From JAEUOS01 sp965279115 (GTDB lineage: Bacteria > Pseudomonadota > Gammaproteobacteria > Burkholderiales > JAEUOS01): a DNA stretch of 64,000 nt. Each line of letters starts with the position of its first letter. Positions within the stretch are counted from its first letter, which is position 1. Shown here piece after piece: positions 1-8,862 of this stretch. A program made the position numbers and the translations under genes. Below the pieces are notes generated by a model. The model was not told the origin of the DNA, did no database searches, and saw nothing but the letters and a program-made list of their open reading frames with translations. The stretch is taken from NCBI GenBank assembly GCA_965279115.1, contig OZ257137.1, forward strand, positions 4,278,001 through 4,342,000. Direction: 5' to 3'.

Positions 1-3000
1 CTTCACGATCCAGGATGCGTTTGCCGCGCCGGTAGAGCCGACCGAGACGCAGACCTTCAGCCTGTACGGGATCACTTCGTATCAGGTGCAGTACTGGGAC
101 GGCAGCGCGTGGGCGCTGGTGCCTGGCGGCACGATCACGGGCAACAACCTGGTGTGGCGCAAGATCACGTTCGCACCGGTGTCGACACAATTCATTCGGG
201 TGGTGGTCACCGGCTCGACCGACGGTTACTCGCGAATCGCCGAGATTGAAGCGTGGACGGGGAGTTCCGGGCCGTCGAACGCTGCGCCGACGGTAAGCCT
301 GACGAGCCCGACGACGGGTGCGACGTTGACGACACCGGCGACGGTGAGCCTGGGTGCGACGGCGGCGGACAGTGACGGCAGCATCAGCAAGGTGGAGTTT
401 TACCGTGGAGCGACGCTGGTGGCGACGGTGAACGGTGCGGGGCCGTATAACGCCAGTGACACGGGGTTGGTGGCGGGCAGCTACAGCTATACGGCCAGGG
501 CATACGACAACGCCGGTGGCGTGACCACCTCGGCGGCGGTGGTGGTGACGGTGAGCAACCCGAACGTGGCGCCGACGGTGAACCTGACGGCGCCTGCGGG
601 AGGCGCGAGCTACACGGCGCCGGCGACGATTGTCCTGACGGCGAGCGCGAGCGACGGCGACGGCAGTGTCAGCCGGGTGGAGTTTTACTCAGGCAGCACG
701 CTGATCGGCACGGTGAATGCTGCGCCGTACACGTTTAGCTGGAGCAACGTAGGCACGGGCAGCTACACGCTGAGCGCGCGGGCATACGACAACCTGAACG
801 CGGTGGGGACCTCAACGGCGGTGGTGGTGACCGTGAATGCGCCGAACGCTGCGCCGACGGTAAACCTGACGAGCCCGACGGTGGGTGCGACGTTCACGGC
901 ACCGGCGACGGTAAGCCTGGGTGCGACGGCGGCGGACAGCGACGGCAGCATCAGCAAGGTGGAGTTCTATCGCGGCGCGACGCTGGTGGCGACGGTGAAC
1001 GGTGCAGGGCCGTATACCGCCAGCGATACGGGCGTGGCGGGTGGCAGCTACAGCTACACGGCAAGGGCTTACGACAACGCTGGCGGCATTACTACCTCGA
1101 TAGCGGTGGCAGTCACTGTAAACGGCGCCGCCAACGTACCGCCGACGGTAAACCTGACGAGCCCGACGGTGGGTGCGACATTCACGGCGCCGGCGACAGT
1201 GAGTCTGGGTGCGACGGCGGCGGACAGTGACGGCAGCATCAGCAAGGTGGAGTTTTATCGTGGCGCGACGCTGGTGGCGACGGTGAACGGTGCGGGGCCG
1301 TATAGCGCCAGCGACACGGGCGTGGCGGCGGGCAGCTACAGCTACACGGCGAGGGCGTACGACAACGCCGGCGGCATTACTACGTCGGCAGCGGTGGCGG
1401 TGACGGTGAACGCGGCCGGTGGTGGCACAGCAGTGAATGTGGCGGCGCAGGCGAATGGCGGGGTGGCGATCGCTTCAAGCGTACTAGGGTCTGGTTTCGC
1501 GGCGAGCGCGGTGAACAACGGTGATCGCAAGGGGCAGGGATTCGGGAGCGGTGGAGGCTGGCTGGACGGGAACCGCAACAGTTTCCCGGACTGGGTGCAG
1601 ATCGCGTTCAACGGCGTGAAGACGATCAGCGAGATCAATGTCTTCACGATCCAGGATGCGTTTGCTGCGCCGGTGGAGCCGACCGAGACGCAGACCTTCA
1701 GCCTGTACGGGATTACTTCGTATCAGGTGCAGTACTGGGATGGTAGTGCGTGGGCGCTGGTGCCTGGCGGCACCATCACGGGCAACAACCTGGTGTGGCG
1801 CAAGATCACGTTCGCGCCGGTGTCGACGCAATACATTCGCGTACTTGTGACGGGTTCCACAGATGGTTACTCGCGAATCGCCGAGATTGAAGCGTGGACG
1901 GGGAGTTCCGGGCCGTCGAACGCTGCGCCGACGGTAAGCCTGACGAGCCCGACGACGGGTGCGACGTTGACGGCACCGGCGACGGTGAGCCTGGGTGCGA
2001 CGGCGGCGGACAGTGACGGCAGCATCAGCAAGGTGGAGTTTTACCGTGGAGCGACGCTGGTGGCGACGGTGAACGGTGCGGGGCCGTATAACGCCAGTGA
2101 CACGGGGTTGGTGGCGGGCAGCTACAGCTATACGGCCAGGGCATACGACAACGCCGGTGGCGTGACCACCTCGGCGGCGGTGGTGGTGACGGTGAGCAAC
2201 CCGAACGTGGCGCCGACGGTGAACCTGACGGCGCCTGCGGGAGGCGCGAGCTACACGGCGCCGGCGACGATTGTCCTGACGGCGAGCGCGAGCGACGGCG
2301 ACGGCAGTGTCAGCCGGGTGGAGTTTTACTCAGGCAGCACGCTGATCGGCACGGTGAATGCTGCGCCGTACACGTTTAGCTGGAGCAACGTAGGCACGGG
2401 CAGCTACACGCTGAGCGCGCGGGCATACGACAACCTGAACGCGGTGGGGACCTCAACGGCGGTGGTGGTGACCGTGAATGCGCCGAACGCTGCGCCGACG
2501 GTAAACCTGACGAGCCCGACGGTGGGTGCGACGTTCACGGCACCGGCGACGGTAAGCCTGAGTGCGACGGCGGCGGACAGCGACGGCAGCATCAGCAAGG
2601 TGGAGTTCTATCGCGGCGCGACGCTGGTGGCGACGGTGAACGGTGCAGGGCCGTATACCGCCAGCGATACGGGCGTGGCGGGTGGCAGCTACAGCTACAC
2701 GGCAAGGGCTTACGACAACGCTGGCGGCATTACTACCTCGATAGCGGTGGCAGTCACTGTAAACGGCGCCGCCAACGTACCGCCGACGGTAAACCTGACG
2801 AGCCCGACGGTGGGTGCGACATTCACGGCGCCGGCGACAGTGAGTCTGGGTGCGACGGCGGCGGACAGTGACGGCAGCATCAGCAAGGTGGAGTTTTATC
2901 GTGGCGCGACGCTGGTGGCGACGGTGAACGGTGCGGGGCCGTATAGCGCCAGCGACACGGGCGTGGCGGCGGGCAGCTACAGCTACACGGCGAGGGCGTA

Positions 3001-3282
3001 CGACAACGCCGGCGGCATTACTACGTCGGCAGCGGTGGCGGTGACGGTGAACGCGGCCGGTGGTGGCACAGCAGTGAATGTGGCGGCGCAGGCGAATGGC
3101 GGGGTGGCGATCGCTTCAAGCGTACTAGGGTCTGGTTTCGCGGCGAGCGCGGTGAACAACGGTGATCGCAAGGGGCAGGGATTCGGGAGCGGTGGAGGCT
3201 GGCTGGACGGGAACCGCAACAGTTTCCCGGACTGGGTGCAGATCACGTTCAACGGCGTGAAGACGATCAGCGAGATCAATGT
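1..3282 (+). repeat. Two tandem 1641-bp units inside the first repeat gene
   Basis: The stretch beginning CTTCACGATCCAGG recurs at 1, 1642 and 3283, an exact period of 1641 bp (547 codons). Each unit encodes the end of a discoidin-like module, four Ig-like domains and the start of the next discoidin-like module. Only scattered single-base differences are seen between units by eye, for example a Gly-to-Ser change near 2560 relative to 919 and an Ala-to-Thr change near 3244 relative to 1603. The period keeps the reading frame, so unit number can change by recombination without breaking the gene. Confidence 0.9.
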
Positions 3283-3550
3283 CTTCACGATCCAGGATGC
3301 GTTTGCTGCGCCGGTGGAGCCGACCGAGACGCAGACCTTCAGCCTGTACGGGATTACTTCGTATCAGGTGCAGTACTGGGATGGTAGTGCGTGGGCGCTG
3401 GTGCCTGGCGGCACCATCACGGGCAACAACCTGGTGTGGCGCAAGATCACGTTCGCGCCGGTGTCGACGCAATACATTCGGGTGGTGGTAACCGGCTCGA
3501 CCGACGGCTATTCGCGGATTGCCGAGATCGAGGCCTGGACCGCGCCCTGA
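2..3550 (+). CDS. C-terminal part of giant Ig-like/discoidin-like repeat protein (5' end outside window)
   Basis: The reading frame is open from base 2 to the TGA at 3548-3550 and enters the window already inside a discoidin-like module, so the N-terminus lies upstream. Visible order: end of a discoidin-like (F5/8C-type) module, four Ig-like domains of about 90 residues each, a complete discoidin-like module of about 145 residues, four more Ig-like domains, and a final discoidin-like module ending in EIEAWTAP. The Ig-like units resemble the bacterial Big_7 type (recurring PTVNLTSP starts and VEFYRGATLVATV strands). No membrane anchor, LPXTG or PEP-CTERM tail follows the last module. Such domains normally mediate carbohydrate or surface binding. 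The next gene has the same tail behind an S8 protease, so this gene probably also starts with a protease; that is inference. The two 547-residue units are nearly identical at DNA level. Confidence 0.9.
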   Translation, partial: FTIQDAFAAPVEPTETQTFSLYGITSYQVQYWDGSAWALVPGGTITGNNLVWRKITFAPVSTQFIRVVVTGSTDGYSRIAEIEAWTGSSGPSNAAPTVSLTSPTTGATLTTPATVSLGATAADSDGSISKVEFYRGATLVATVNGAGPYNASDTGLVAGSYSYTARAYDNAGGVTTSAAVVVTVSNPNVAPTVNLTAPAGGASYTAPATIVLTASASDGDGSVSRVEFYSGSTLIGTVNAAPYTFSWSNVGTGSYTLSARAYDNLNAVGTSTAVVVTVNAPNAAPTVNLTSPTVGATFTAPATVSLGATAADSDGSISKVEFYRGATLVATVNGAGPYTASDTGVAGGSYSYTARAYDNAGGITTSIAVAVTVNGAANVPPTVNLTSPTVGATFTAPATVSLGATAADSDGSISKVEFYRGATLVATVNGAGPYSASDTGVAAGSYSYTARAYDNAGGITTSAAVAVTVNAAGGGTAVNVAAQANGGVAIASSVLGSGFAASAVNNGDRKGQGFGSGGGWLDGNRNSFPDWVQIAFNGVKTISEINVFTIQDAFAAPVEPTETQTFSLYGITSYQVQYWDGSAWALVPGGTITGNNLVWRKITFAPVSTQYIRVLVTGSTDGYSRIAEIEAWTGSSGPSNAAPTVSLTSPTTGATLTAPATVSLGATAADSDGSISKVEFYRGATLVATVNGAGPYNASDTGLVAGSYSYTARAYDNAGGVTTSAAVVVTVSNPNVAPTVNLTAPAGGASYTAPATIVLTASASDGDGSVSRVEFYSGSTLIGTVNAAPYTFSWSNVGTGSYTLSARAYDNLNAVGTSTAVVVTVNAPNAAPTVNLTSPTVGATFTAPATVSLSATAADSDGSISKVEFYRGATLVATVNGAGPYTASDTGVAGGSYSYTARAYDNAGGITTSIAVAVTVNGAANVPPTVNLTSPTVGATFTAPATVSLGATAADSDGSISKVEFYRGATLVATVNGAGPYSASDTGVAAGSYSYTARAYDNAGGITTSAAVAVTVNAAGGGTAVNVAAQANGGVAIASSVLGSGFAASAVNNGDRKGQGFGSGGGWLDGNRNSFPDWVQITFNGVKTISEINVFTIQDAFAAPVEPTETQTFSLYGITSYQVQYWDGSAWALVPGGTITGNNLVWRKITFAPVSTQYIRVVVTGSTDGYSRIAEIEAWTAP

Positions 3551-3652
3551 AACCGAGCATTTGAGCGGCGCCGCCGCGTTTGGTTGTGGAGTGCGCTGGA
3601 TTGAAGGGCAGTATGCGCGCCACGGGTACGGTACCGCGGCGCCTTGGGGGGA

Positions 3653-6600
3653 ATGCAGGTGCTTGACATGATCACCCGCTGTGCCGGTGGTGCGCTTTCG
3701 GTCGCGCGCCTGCTCGCGCTCGCCCTTGTGTTTCTGCCTTGCGCGCTGGCAGCGGCAGAAGGCCGCCAGGAACGCGAACCCCGCAACGCGTTCGAAAAAT
3801 CCCGCCCGGCGCGTGATGACCTCGCCTCTCCATTGATGGAGACCGGCGAAGTCCGCGTGATCGTGGGCCTGCGCGGCGCTTCTGCGGTTGCAAAACGCCG
3901 CGGGGAATCTGATGACGCCGAGGACCGGCGCGCCATTGCAGGCCGCCAGGACCGTCTGCTGCAGCGCCTGCAGCGCCATCCGGTTCGCACCGTCAAGCGC
4001 TTTCGCTCGCATGATTTCGTCGCCATGACGGTCGATTCCGCCGCCCTCGACCAACTGCTGGCTGACCCCGATGTAGTGAGCGTCTCGGAAGACCGTCGGC
4101 TGTATACGCAACTCTACGACACACCCACGATCACCCGCGCCAACCTGGCGTGGGCCGCCGGCTATCGCGGCGCCGGGCAGGTGGTGGCGGTCATCGACAC
4201 GGGGGTCGACAAGACGCATCCGCTGCTCGCCAACAAGGTCGTGGCGGAAGCGTGTTTTTCCCATCCTGGCGGCGGCGAAACGTCGCTCTGTCCGGGGGGT
4301 GTCACCAGTAGTACGGCACCAGGCAGCGCGGCGCCCTGCTCCTATTCCGGCTGCCACCACGGCACGCACGTGGCGGGTATCGTTGCCGGGCATGACGGCA
4401 TACTCGGCACCAACGCAGCTGGCATGGCGCCCGATGCGGATTTGATCGCCATCCAGGCCTTTGTCCGCTCATGTTCCGGGTCCACCTGCTCGAATATCGC
4501 CTACAGCAGTGATATCGCCCTGGCGCTTGAGCATGTCTACTCGCTGCGCAACACCTACAACATTGCCGCTGTCAACATGAGCCTGGGCGGGGGGATACAC
4601 ACTGCCGCTTGCGACGGGGTTGCACCGGCGGTCAGCGCAATCATCAGCAGCCTGCGCGCGGCGGACATCGCAACCCTTGTCGCCTCGGGCAACAATGGCA
4701 GCACCACTGGCATTTCATTCCCTGCCTGCATTTCATCGGCGATCAGCGTGGGCTCGGTCAGCAAGCAGGGCGCCGTTTCGAGCTTCTCCAACAGCTCGAA
4801 CCTGGTTGGCCTGTTGGCGCCAGGCGGCAATATCACGTCATCGGTGCCTGGCGGTGGCTACGCAGTCCTGAATGGCACCTCAATGGCGACGCCGCACGTT
4901 GCCGGCGCCTGGGCGGTGTTGAAGGCGGCGCAGCCTGCCGCCACCGTTTCGCAGATCCAGGTGGCGTTGCAGTCGGGAGGCACGCCGGTTACCGATTCGC
5001 GCAATGGCGTGGTCAAGCCGGCGATCAGGATCGGTTATAACGCGACCGCGCCGGGAGCGCTGGGTTATCTGCTGGGCACCGGCAACCTTCCCCTGACCGT
5101 GACGTTGACCTCGCCGCCAGACGGCATGAGCCTGCCCGCACCTGCGAGCTTCAGCCTGACCGCCGTTGCAGCCGGGCAAAACGTTACGCTGGTCGAATTC
5201 TTCGCCGCCGGCACCAAGATCGGTGAAGTCGCGGCGCCTGGGCCATACACGATGACCTGGAGCAATGTTGCTGCCGGCACCTATGCCGTGTCGGCGCGGG
5301 TGACCGACGGTACCGGTGCGACCCTCACCACGCCTGTGGCAACCGTCAGCGTGACCGATTTCGTGCCTGATCTGAACGTTGCTGCGCAGGCCAATGGCGG
5401 GGTGGCGACTGCATCTAGCGTTTTCCTCGCCAATTTGTACCCACCGGGCGCAGTCAACAACGGTGACCGAAATGGCCTTGGTTTTGGCAATGGCGGTGGC
5501 TGGCTGGACGGCACGCCGAGCGCGTTTCCCGACTGGGTGCAGGTCGCCTTCAACGGCGTGAAGACGATCGGCGAGATCGACGTTTTCACGATCCAGGATG
5601 CGTTTGCCACGCCGGTTGCGCCGACTCCGGGGCAGACGTTCACCTTCTACGGCATCACTGCCTTTCAGGTGCAGTACTACGACGGCACAGCCTGGCAAGA
5701 CGTGCCGGGCGGAAACGTGACCGGCAACTCGCTGGTGTGGCGCAAATTCACCTTTCCGCCGATATCCACGCAATACATTCGCGTACTTGTGACGGGTTCC
5801 ACAGATGGTTACTCGCGAATCGCCGAGATTGAAGCGTGGACGGGGAGTTCCGGGCCGTCGAACGCTGCGCCGACGGTAAGCCTGACGAGCCCGACGACGG
5901 GTGCGACGTTGACGACACCGGCGACGGTGAGCCTGGGTGCGACGGCGGCGGACAGTGACGGCAGCATCAGCAAGGTGGAGTTTTACCGTGGAGCGACGCT
6001 GGTGGCGACGGTGAACGGTGCGGGGCCGTATAACGCCAGTGACACGGGGTTGGTGGCGGGCAGCTACAGCTATACGGCCAGGGCATACGACAACGCCGGT
6101 GGCGTGACCACCTCGGCGGCGGTGGTGGTGACGGTGAGCAACCCGAACGTGGCGCCGACGGTGAACCTGACGGCGCCTGCGGGAGGCGCGAGCTACACGG
6201 CGCCGGCGACGATTGTCCTGACGGCGAGCGCGAGCGACGGCGACGGCAGTGTCAGCCGGGTGGAGTTTTACTCAGGCAGCACGCTGATCGGCACGGTGAA
6301 TGCTGCGCCGTACACGTTTAGCTGGAGCAACGTAGGCACGGGCAGCTACACGCTGAGCGCGCGGGTATACGACAACCTGAACGCGGTGGGGACCTCAACG
6401 GCGGTGGTGGTGACCGTGAATGCGCCGAACGCTGCGCCGACGGTAAACCTGACGAGCCCGACGGTGGGTGCGACGTTCACGGCACCGGCGACGGTAAGCC
6501 TGGGTGCGACGGCGGCGGACAGCGACGGCAGCATCAGCAAGGTGGAGTTCTATCGCGGCGCGACGCTGGTGGCGACGGTGAACGGTGCAGGGCCGTATAC

Positions 6601-8830
6601 CGCCAGCGATACGGGCGTGGCGGGTGGCAGCTACAGCTACACGGCAAGGGCTTACGACAACGCTGGCGGCATCACCACCTCGGCAGCGGTGGCGGTGACG
6701 GTGAACAATCCGAACGTGGCCCCGACGGTAAACCTGACGAGCCCGACGGTGGGTGCGACATTCACGGCGCCGGCGACAGTGAGTCTGGGAGCGACGGCGG
6801 CGGACAGTGACGGCAGCATCAGCAAGGTGGAGTTTTATCGTGGCGCGACGCTGGTGGCGACGGTGAACGGCGCGGGGCCGTATAGCGCCAGCGACACGGG
6901 TCTGGCGGCAGGCAGCTACAGCTACACGGCGAGGGCGTACGACAACGCCGGCGGCATCACCACCTCGGCGGCGGTGGCGGTGGCGGTACAGATTCCCAGC
7001 GTTAATGTGGCCGCACAAGCCAATGGCGGCGTGGCGGTTGCATCAAGCATTTTGGGAACGGGATTCGCGGCGAGCGCGGTGAACAACGGCGACCGCAAGG
7101 GGCAAGGCTGGGGTAGTGGCGGTGGGTGGCTGGACGCTAACCGCAACAATTTCCCGGACTGGGTGCAGATCACGTTCAACGGCGTAAAGACGATCAGCGA
7201 GATCAATGTCTTCACGATCCAGGATGCCTTTGCCGCGCCGGTAGAGCCGACCGAGACACAGACCTTCAGCCTGTACGGGATTACGTCGTATCAGGTGCAG
7301 TACTGGACAGGTAGCGCGTGGGCTGCTGTGCCTGGCGGCACGATCACGGGCAACAACCTGGTATGGCGCAAGATCACGTTCGCGCCGGTGTCGACGCAAT
7401 TCATTCGCGTTGTCGTGACGGGTTCCACGGACGGCTATTCGCGGATTGCCGAAATCGAGGCCTGGACGGGCGCATCTGCGCCATCGAACTTGCCACCAAC
7501 AATCAGTCTGACCAGTCCGACGGGGGGAGCAAGCTTCACGACACCGGCGACGGTGAGCCTGGGTGCGACGGCGGCGGACAGTGACGGCAGCATCAGCAAG
7601 GTGGAGTTTTACCGTGGAGCGACGCTGGTGGCGACGGTGAACGGTGCGGGGCCGTATAACGCCAGTGACACGGGGTTGGTGGCGGGCAGCTACAGCTATA
7701 CGGCCAGGGCATACGACAACGCCGGTGGCGTGACCACCTCGGCGGCGGTGGTGGTGACGGTGAGCAACCCGAACGTGGCGCCGACGGTGAACCTGACGGC
7801 GCCTGCGGGAGGCGCGAGCTACACGGCGCCGGCGACGATTGTCCTGACGGCGAGCGCGAGCGACGGCGACGGCAGTGTCAGCCGGGTGGAGTTTTACTCA
7901 GGCAGCACGCTGATCGGCACGGTGAATGCTGCGCCGTACACGTTTAGCTGGAGCAACGTAGGCACGGGCAGCTACACGCTGAGCGCGCGGGCATACGACA
8001 ACCTGAACGCGGTGGGGACCTCAACGGCGGTGGTGGTGACCGTGAATGCGCCGAACGCTGCGCCGACGGTAAACCTGACGAGCCCGACGGTGGGTGCGAC
8101 GTTCACGGCACCGGCGACGGTAAGCCTGAGTGCGACGGCGGCGGACAGCGACGGCAGCATCAGCAAGGTGGAGTTCTATCGCGGCGCGACGCTGGTGGCG
8201 ACGGTGAACGGTGCAGGGCCGTATACCGCCAGCGATACGGGCGTGGCGGGTGGCAGCTACAGCTACACGGCAAGGGCGTACGACAACGCCGGCGGCATCA
8301 CCACCTCGGCGCCGGCGGCGGTGACGGTGAACGCGCCAAGTGGCGGCAATGCGGTGAACGTGGCGGCGCAGGCCAACGGCGGGGTGGCGGTGGCGTCGAG
8401 CGCGCTCGGGCCGGGTTTCAACGCGAGCGCGGTGAACAACGGCGACCGCAAGGGGCAAGGCTGGGGCAGTGGCGGTGGGTGGCTGGATGCCAACCGCAAC
8501 AGTTTCCCGGACTGGGTGCAGATCACGTTCAACGGCGTGAAGACGATCAGCGAGATCAATGTCTTCACGATCCAGGATGCGTTTGCCGCGCCGGTGGAGC
8601 CGACCGAGACGCAGACCTTCAGTCTGTACGGGATCACTTCGTATCAGGTGCAGTACTGGACAGGTAGCGCCTGGGTTGCTGTGCCTGGCGGCACAATCAC
8701 GGGCAATAACCTGGTGTGGCGGAAGATCACGTTCGCGCCGGTGTCGACGCAATTCATCCGGGTGGTGGTAACCGGCTCGACCGACGGCTATTCGCGGATC
8801 GCTGAAATCGAGGCCTGGACCGCGCCCTGA
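3653..8830 (+). CDS. Secreted S8 (subtilisin-like) serine protease with Ig-like and discoidin-like repeats
   Basis: Product of 1725 residues from ATG 3653, which has a G-run just upstream; TTG 3644 and ATG 3668 are alternative starts. Order: signal peptide (about 10-35), inhibitor I9-type propeptide (about 65-155), S8 catalytic domain (about 160-470), one Ig-like domain, discoidin-like module, four Ig-like domains, discoidin-like module, three Ig-like domains, final discoidin-like module. The catalytic triad is visible: Asp182 in VIDTGVD, His236 in HGTHVAG and Ser410 in NGTSMATPH, with oxyanion Asn347 in SGNNG. It should be a secreted, self-activating endopeptidase whose repeats bind matrix or cell-surface glycan. 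No sorting tail is seen, so export may use the general or type II pathway (inference). It lies 102 bp after a paralogous repeat gene and converges with the minus-strand gene ending at 8863. Confidence 0.93.
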   Translation: MQVLDMITRCAGGALSVARLLALALVFLPCALAAAEGRQEREPRNAFEKSRPARDDLASPLMETGEVRVIVGLRGASAVAKRRGESDDAEDRRAIAGRQDRLLQRLQRHPVRTVKRFRSHDFVAMTVDSAALDQLLADPDVVSVSEDRRLYTQLYDTPTITRANLAWAAGYRGAGQVVAVIDTGVDKTHPLLANKVVAEACFSHPGGGETSLCPGGVTSSTAPGSAAPCSYSGCHHGTHVAGIVAGHDGILGTNAAGMAPDADLIAIQAFVRSCSGSTCSNIAYSSDIALALEHVYSLRNTYNIAAVNMSLGGGIHTAACDGVAPAVSAIISSLRAADIATLVASGNNGSTTGISFPACISSAISVGSVSKQGAVSSFSNSSNLVGLLAPGGNITSSVPGGGYAVLNGTSMATPHVAGAWAVLKAAQPAATVSQIQVALQSGGTPVTDSRNGVVKPAIRIGYNATAPGALGYLLGTGNLPLTVTLTSPPDGMSLPAPASFSLTAVAAGQNVTLVEFFAAGTKIGEVAAPGPYTMTWSNVAAGTYAVSARVTDGTGATLTTPVATVSVTDFVPDLNVAAQANGGVATASSVFLANLYPPGAVNNGDRNGLGFGNGGGWLDGTPSAFPDWVQVAFNGVKTIGEIDVFTIQDAFATPVAPTPGQTFTFYGITAFQVQYYDGTAWQDVPGGNVTGNSLVWRKFTFPPISTQYIRVLVTGSTDGYSRIAEIEAWTGSSGPSNAAPTVSLTSPTTGATLTTPATVSLGATAADSDGSISKVEFYRGATLVATVNGAGPYNASDTGLVAGSYSYTARAYDNAGGVTTSAAVVVTVSNPNVAPTVNLTAPAGGASYTAPATIVLTASASDGDGSVSRVEFYSGSTLIGTVNAAPYTFSWSNVGTGSYTLSARVYDNLNAVGTSTAVVVTVNAPNAAPTVNLTSPTVGATFTAPATVSLGATAADSDGSISKVEFYRGATLVATVNGAGPYTASDTGVAGGSYSYTARAYDNAGGITTSAAVAVTVNNPNVAPTVNLTSPTVGATFTAPATVSLGATAADSDGSISKVEFYRGATLVATVNGAGPYSASDTGLAAGSYSYTARAYDNAGGITTSAAVAVAVQIPSVNVAAQANGGVAVASSILGTGFAASAVNNGDRKGQGWGSGGGWLDANRNNFPDWVQITFNGVKTISEINVFTIQDAFAAPVEPTETQTFSLYGITSYQVQYWTGSAWAAVPGGTITGNNLVWRKITFAPVSTQFIRVVVTGSTDGYSRIAEIEAWTGASAPSNLPPTISLTSPTGGASFTTPATVSLGATAADSDGSISKVEFYRGATLVATVNGAGPYNASDTGLVAGSYSYTARAYDNAGGVTTSAAVVVTVSNPNVAPTVNLTAPAGGASYTAPATIVLTASASDGDGSVSRVEFYSGSTLIGTVNAAPYTFSWSNVGTGSYTLSARAYDNLNAVGTSTAVVVTVNAPNAAPTVNLTSPTVGATFTAPATVSLSATAADSDGSISKVEFYRGATLVATVNGAGPYTASDTGVAGGSYSYTARAYDNAGGITTSAPAAVTVNAPSGGNAVNVAAQANGGVAVASSALGPGFNASAVNNGDRKGQGWGSGGGWLDANRNSFPDWVQITFNGVKTISEINVFTIQDAFAAPVEPTETQTFSLYGITSYQVQYWTGSAWVAVPGGTITGNNLVWRKITFAPVSTQFIRVVVTGSTDGYSRIAEIEAWTAP
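5774..8830 (+). repeat. Ig-like/discoidin-like repeat array of the protease gene, shared with the upstream gene
   Basis: From about 5774 (CATTCGCGTACTTGTGACGG, also at about 1831) the DNA follows the upstream gene almost base for base through several Ig-like domains. The discoidin anchor TTCACGATCCAGGATG recurs at about 5585, 7211 and 8564, giving steps of 1626 and 1353 bp. The second step is shorter by 273 bp, equal to one Ig-like domain. The two genes are therefore mosaics of the same modules with different copy numbers. Confidence 0.85.
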
Positions 8831-8862
8831 TCAACCCGGCCTATTGCGAGACCGCACCGCGT

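Noticed and set aside
3565..3577. GCGGCGCCGCCGC palindrome after the first repeat gene
   Set aside because: Short and followed by a mixed sequence, not a T-run; palindromes of this kind are frequent at this GC content.
3125..4393. Long minus-strand open frame of 422 codons opposite the repeat and protease genes
   Set aside because: It is antisense to two well-supported plus-strand genes, spans their intergenic gap, and its protein is Arg/His-rich with no recognisable domain; it results from the GC-rich codon pattern of the real genes.
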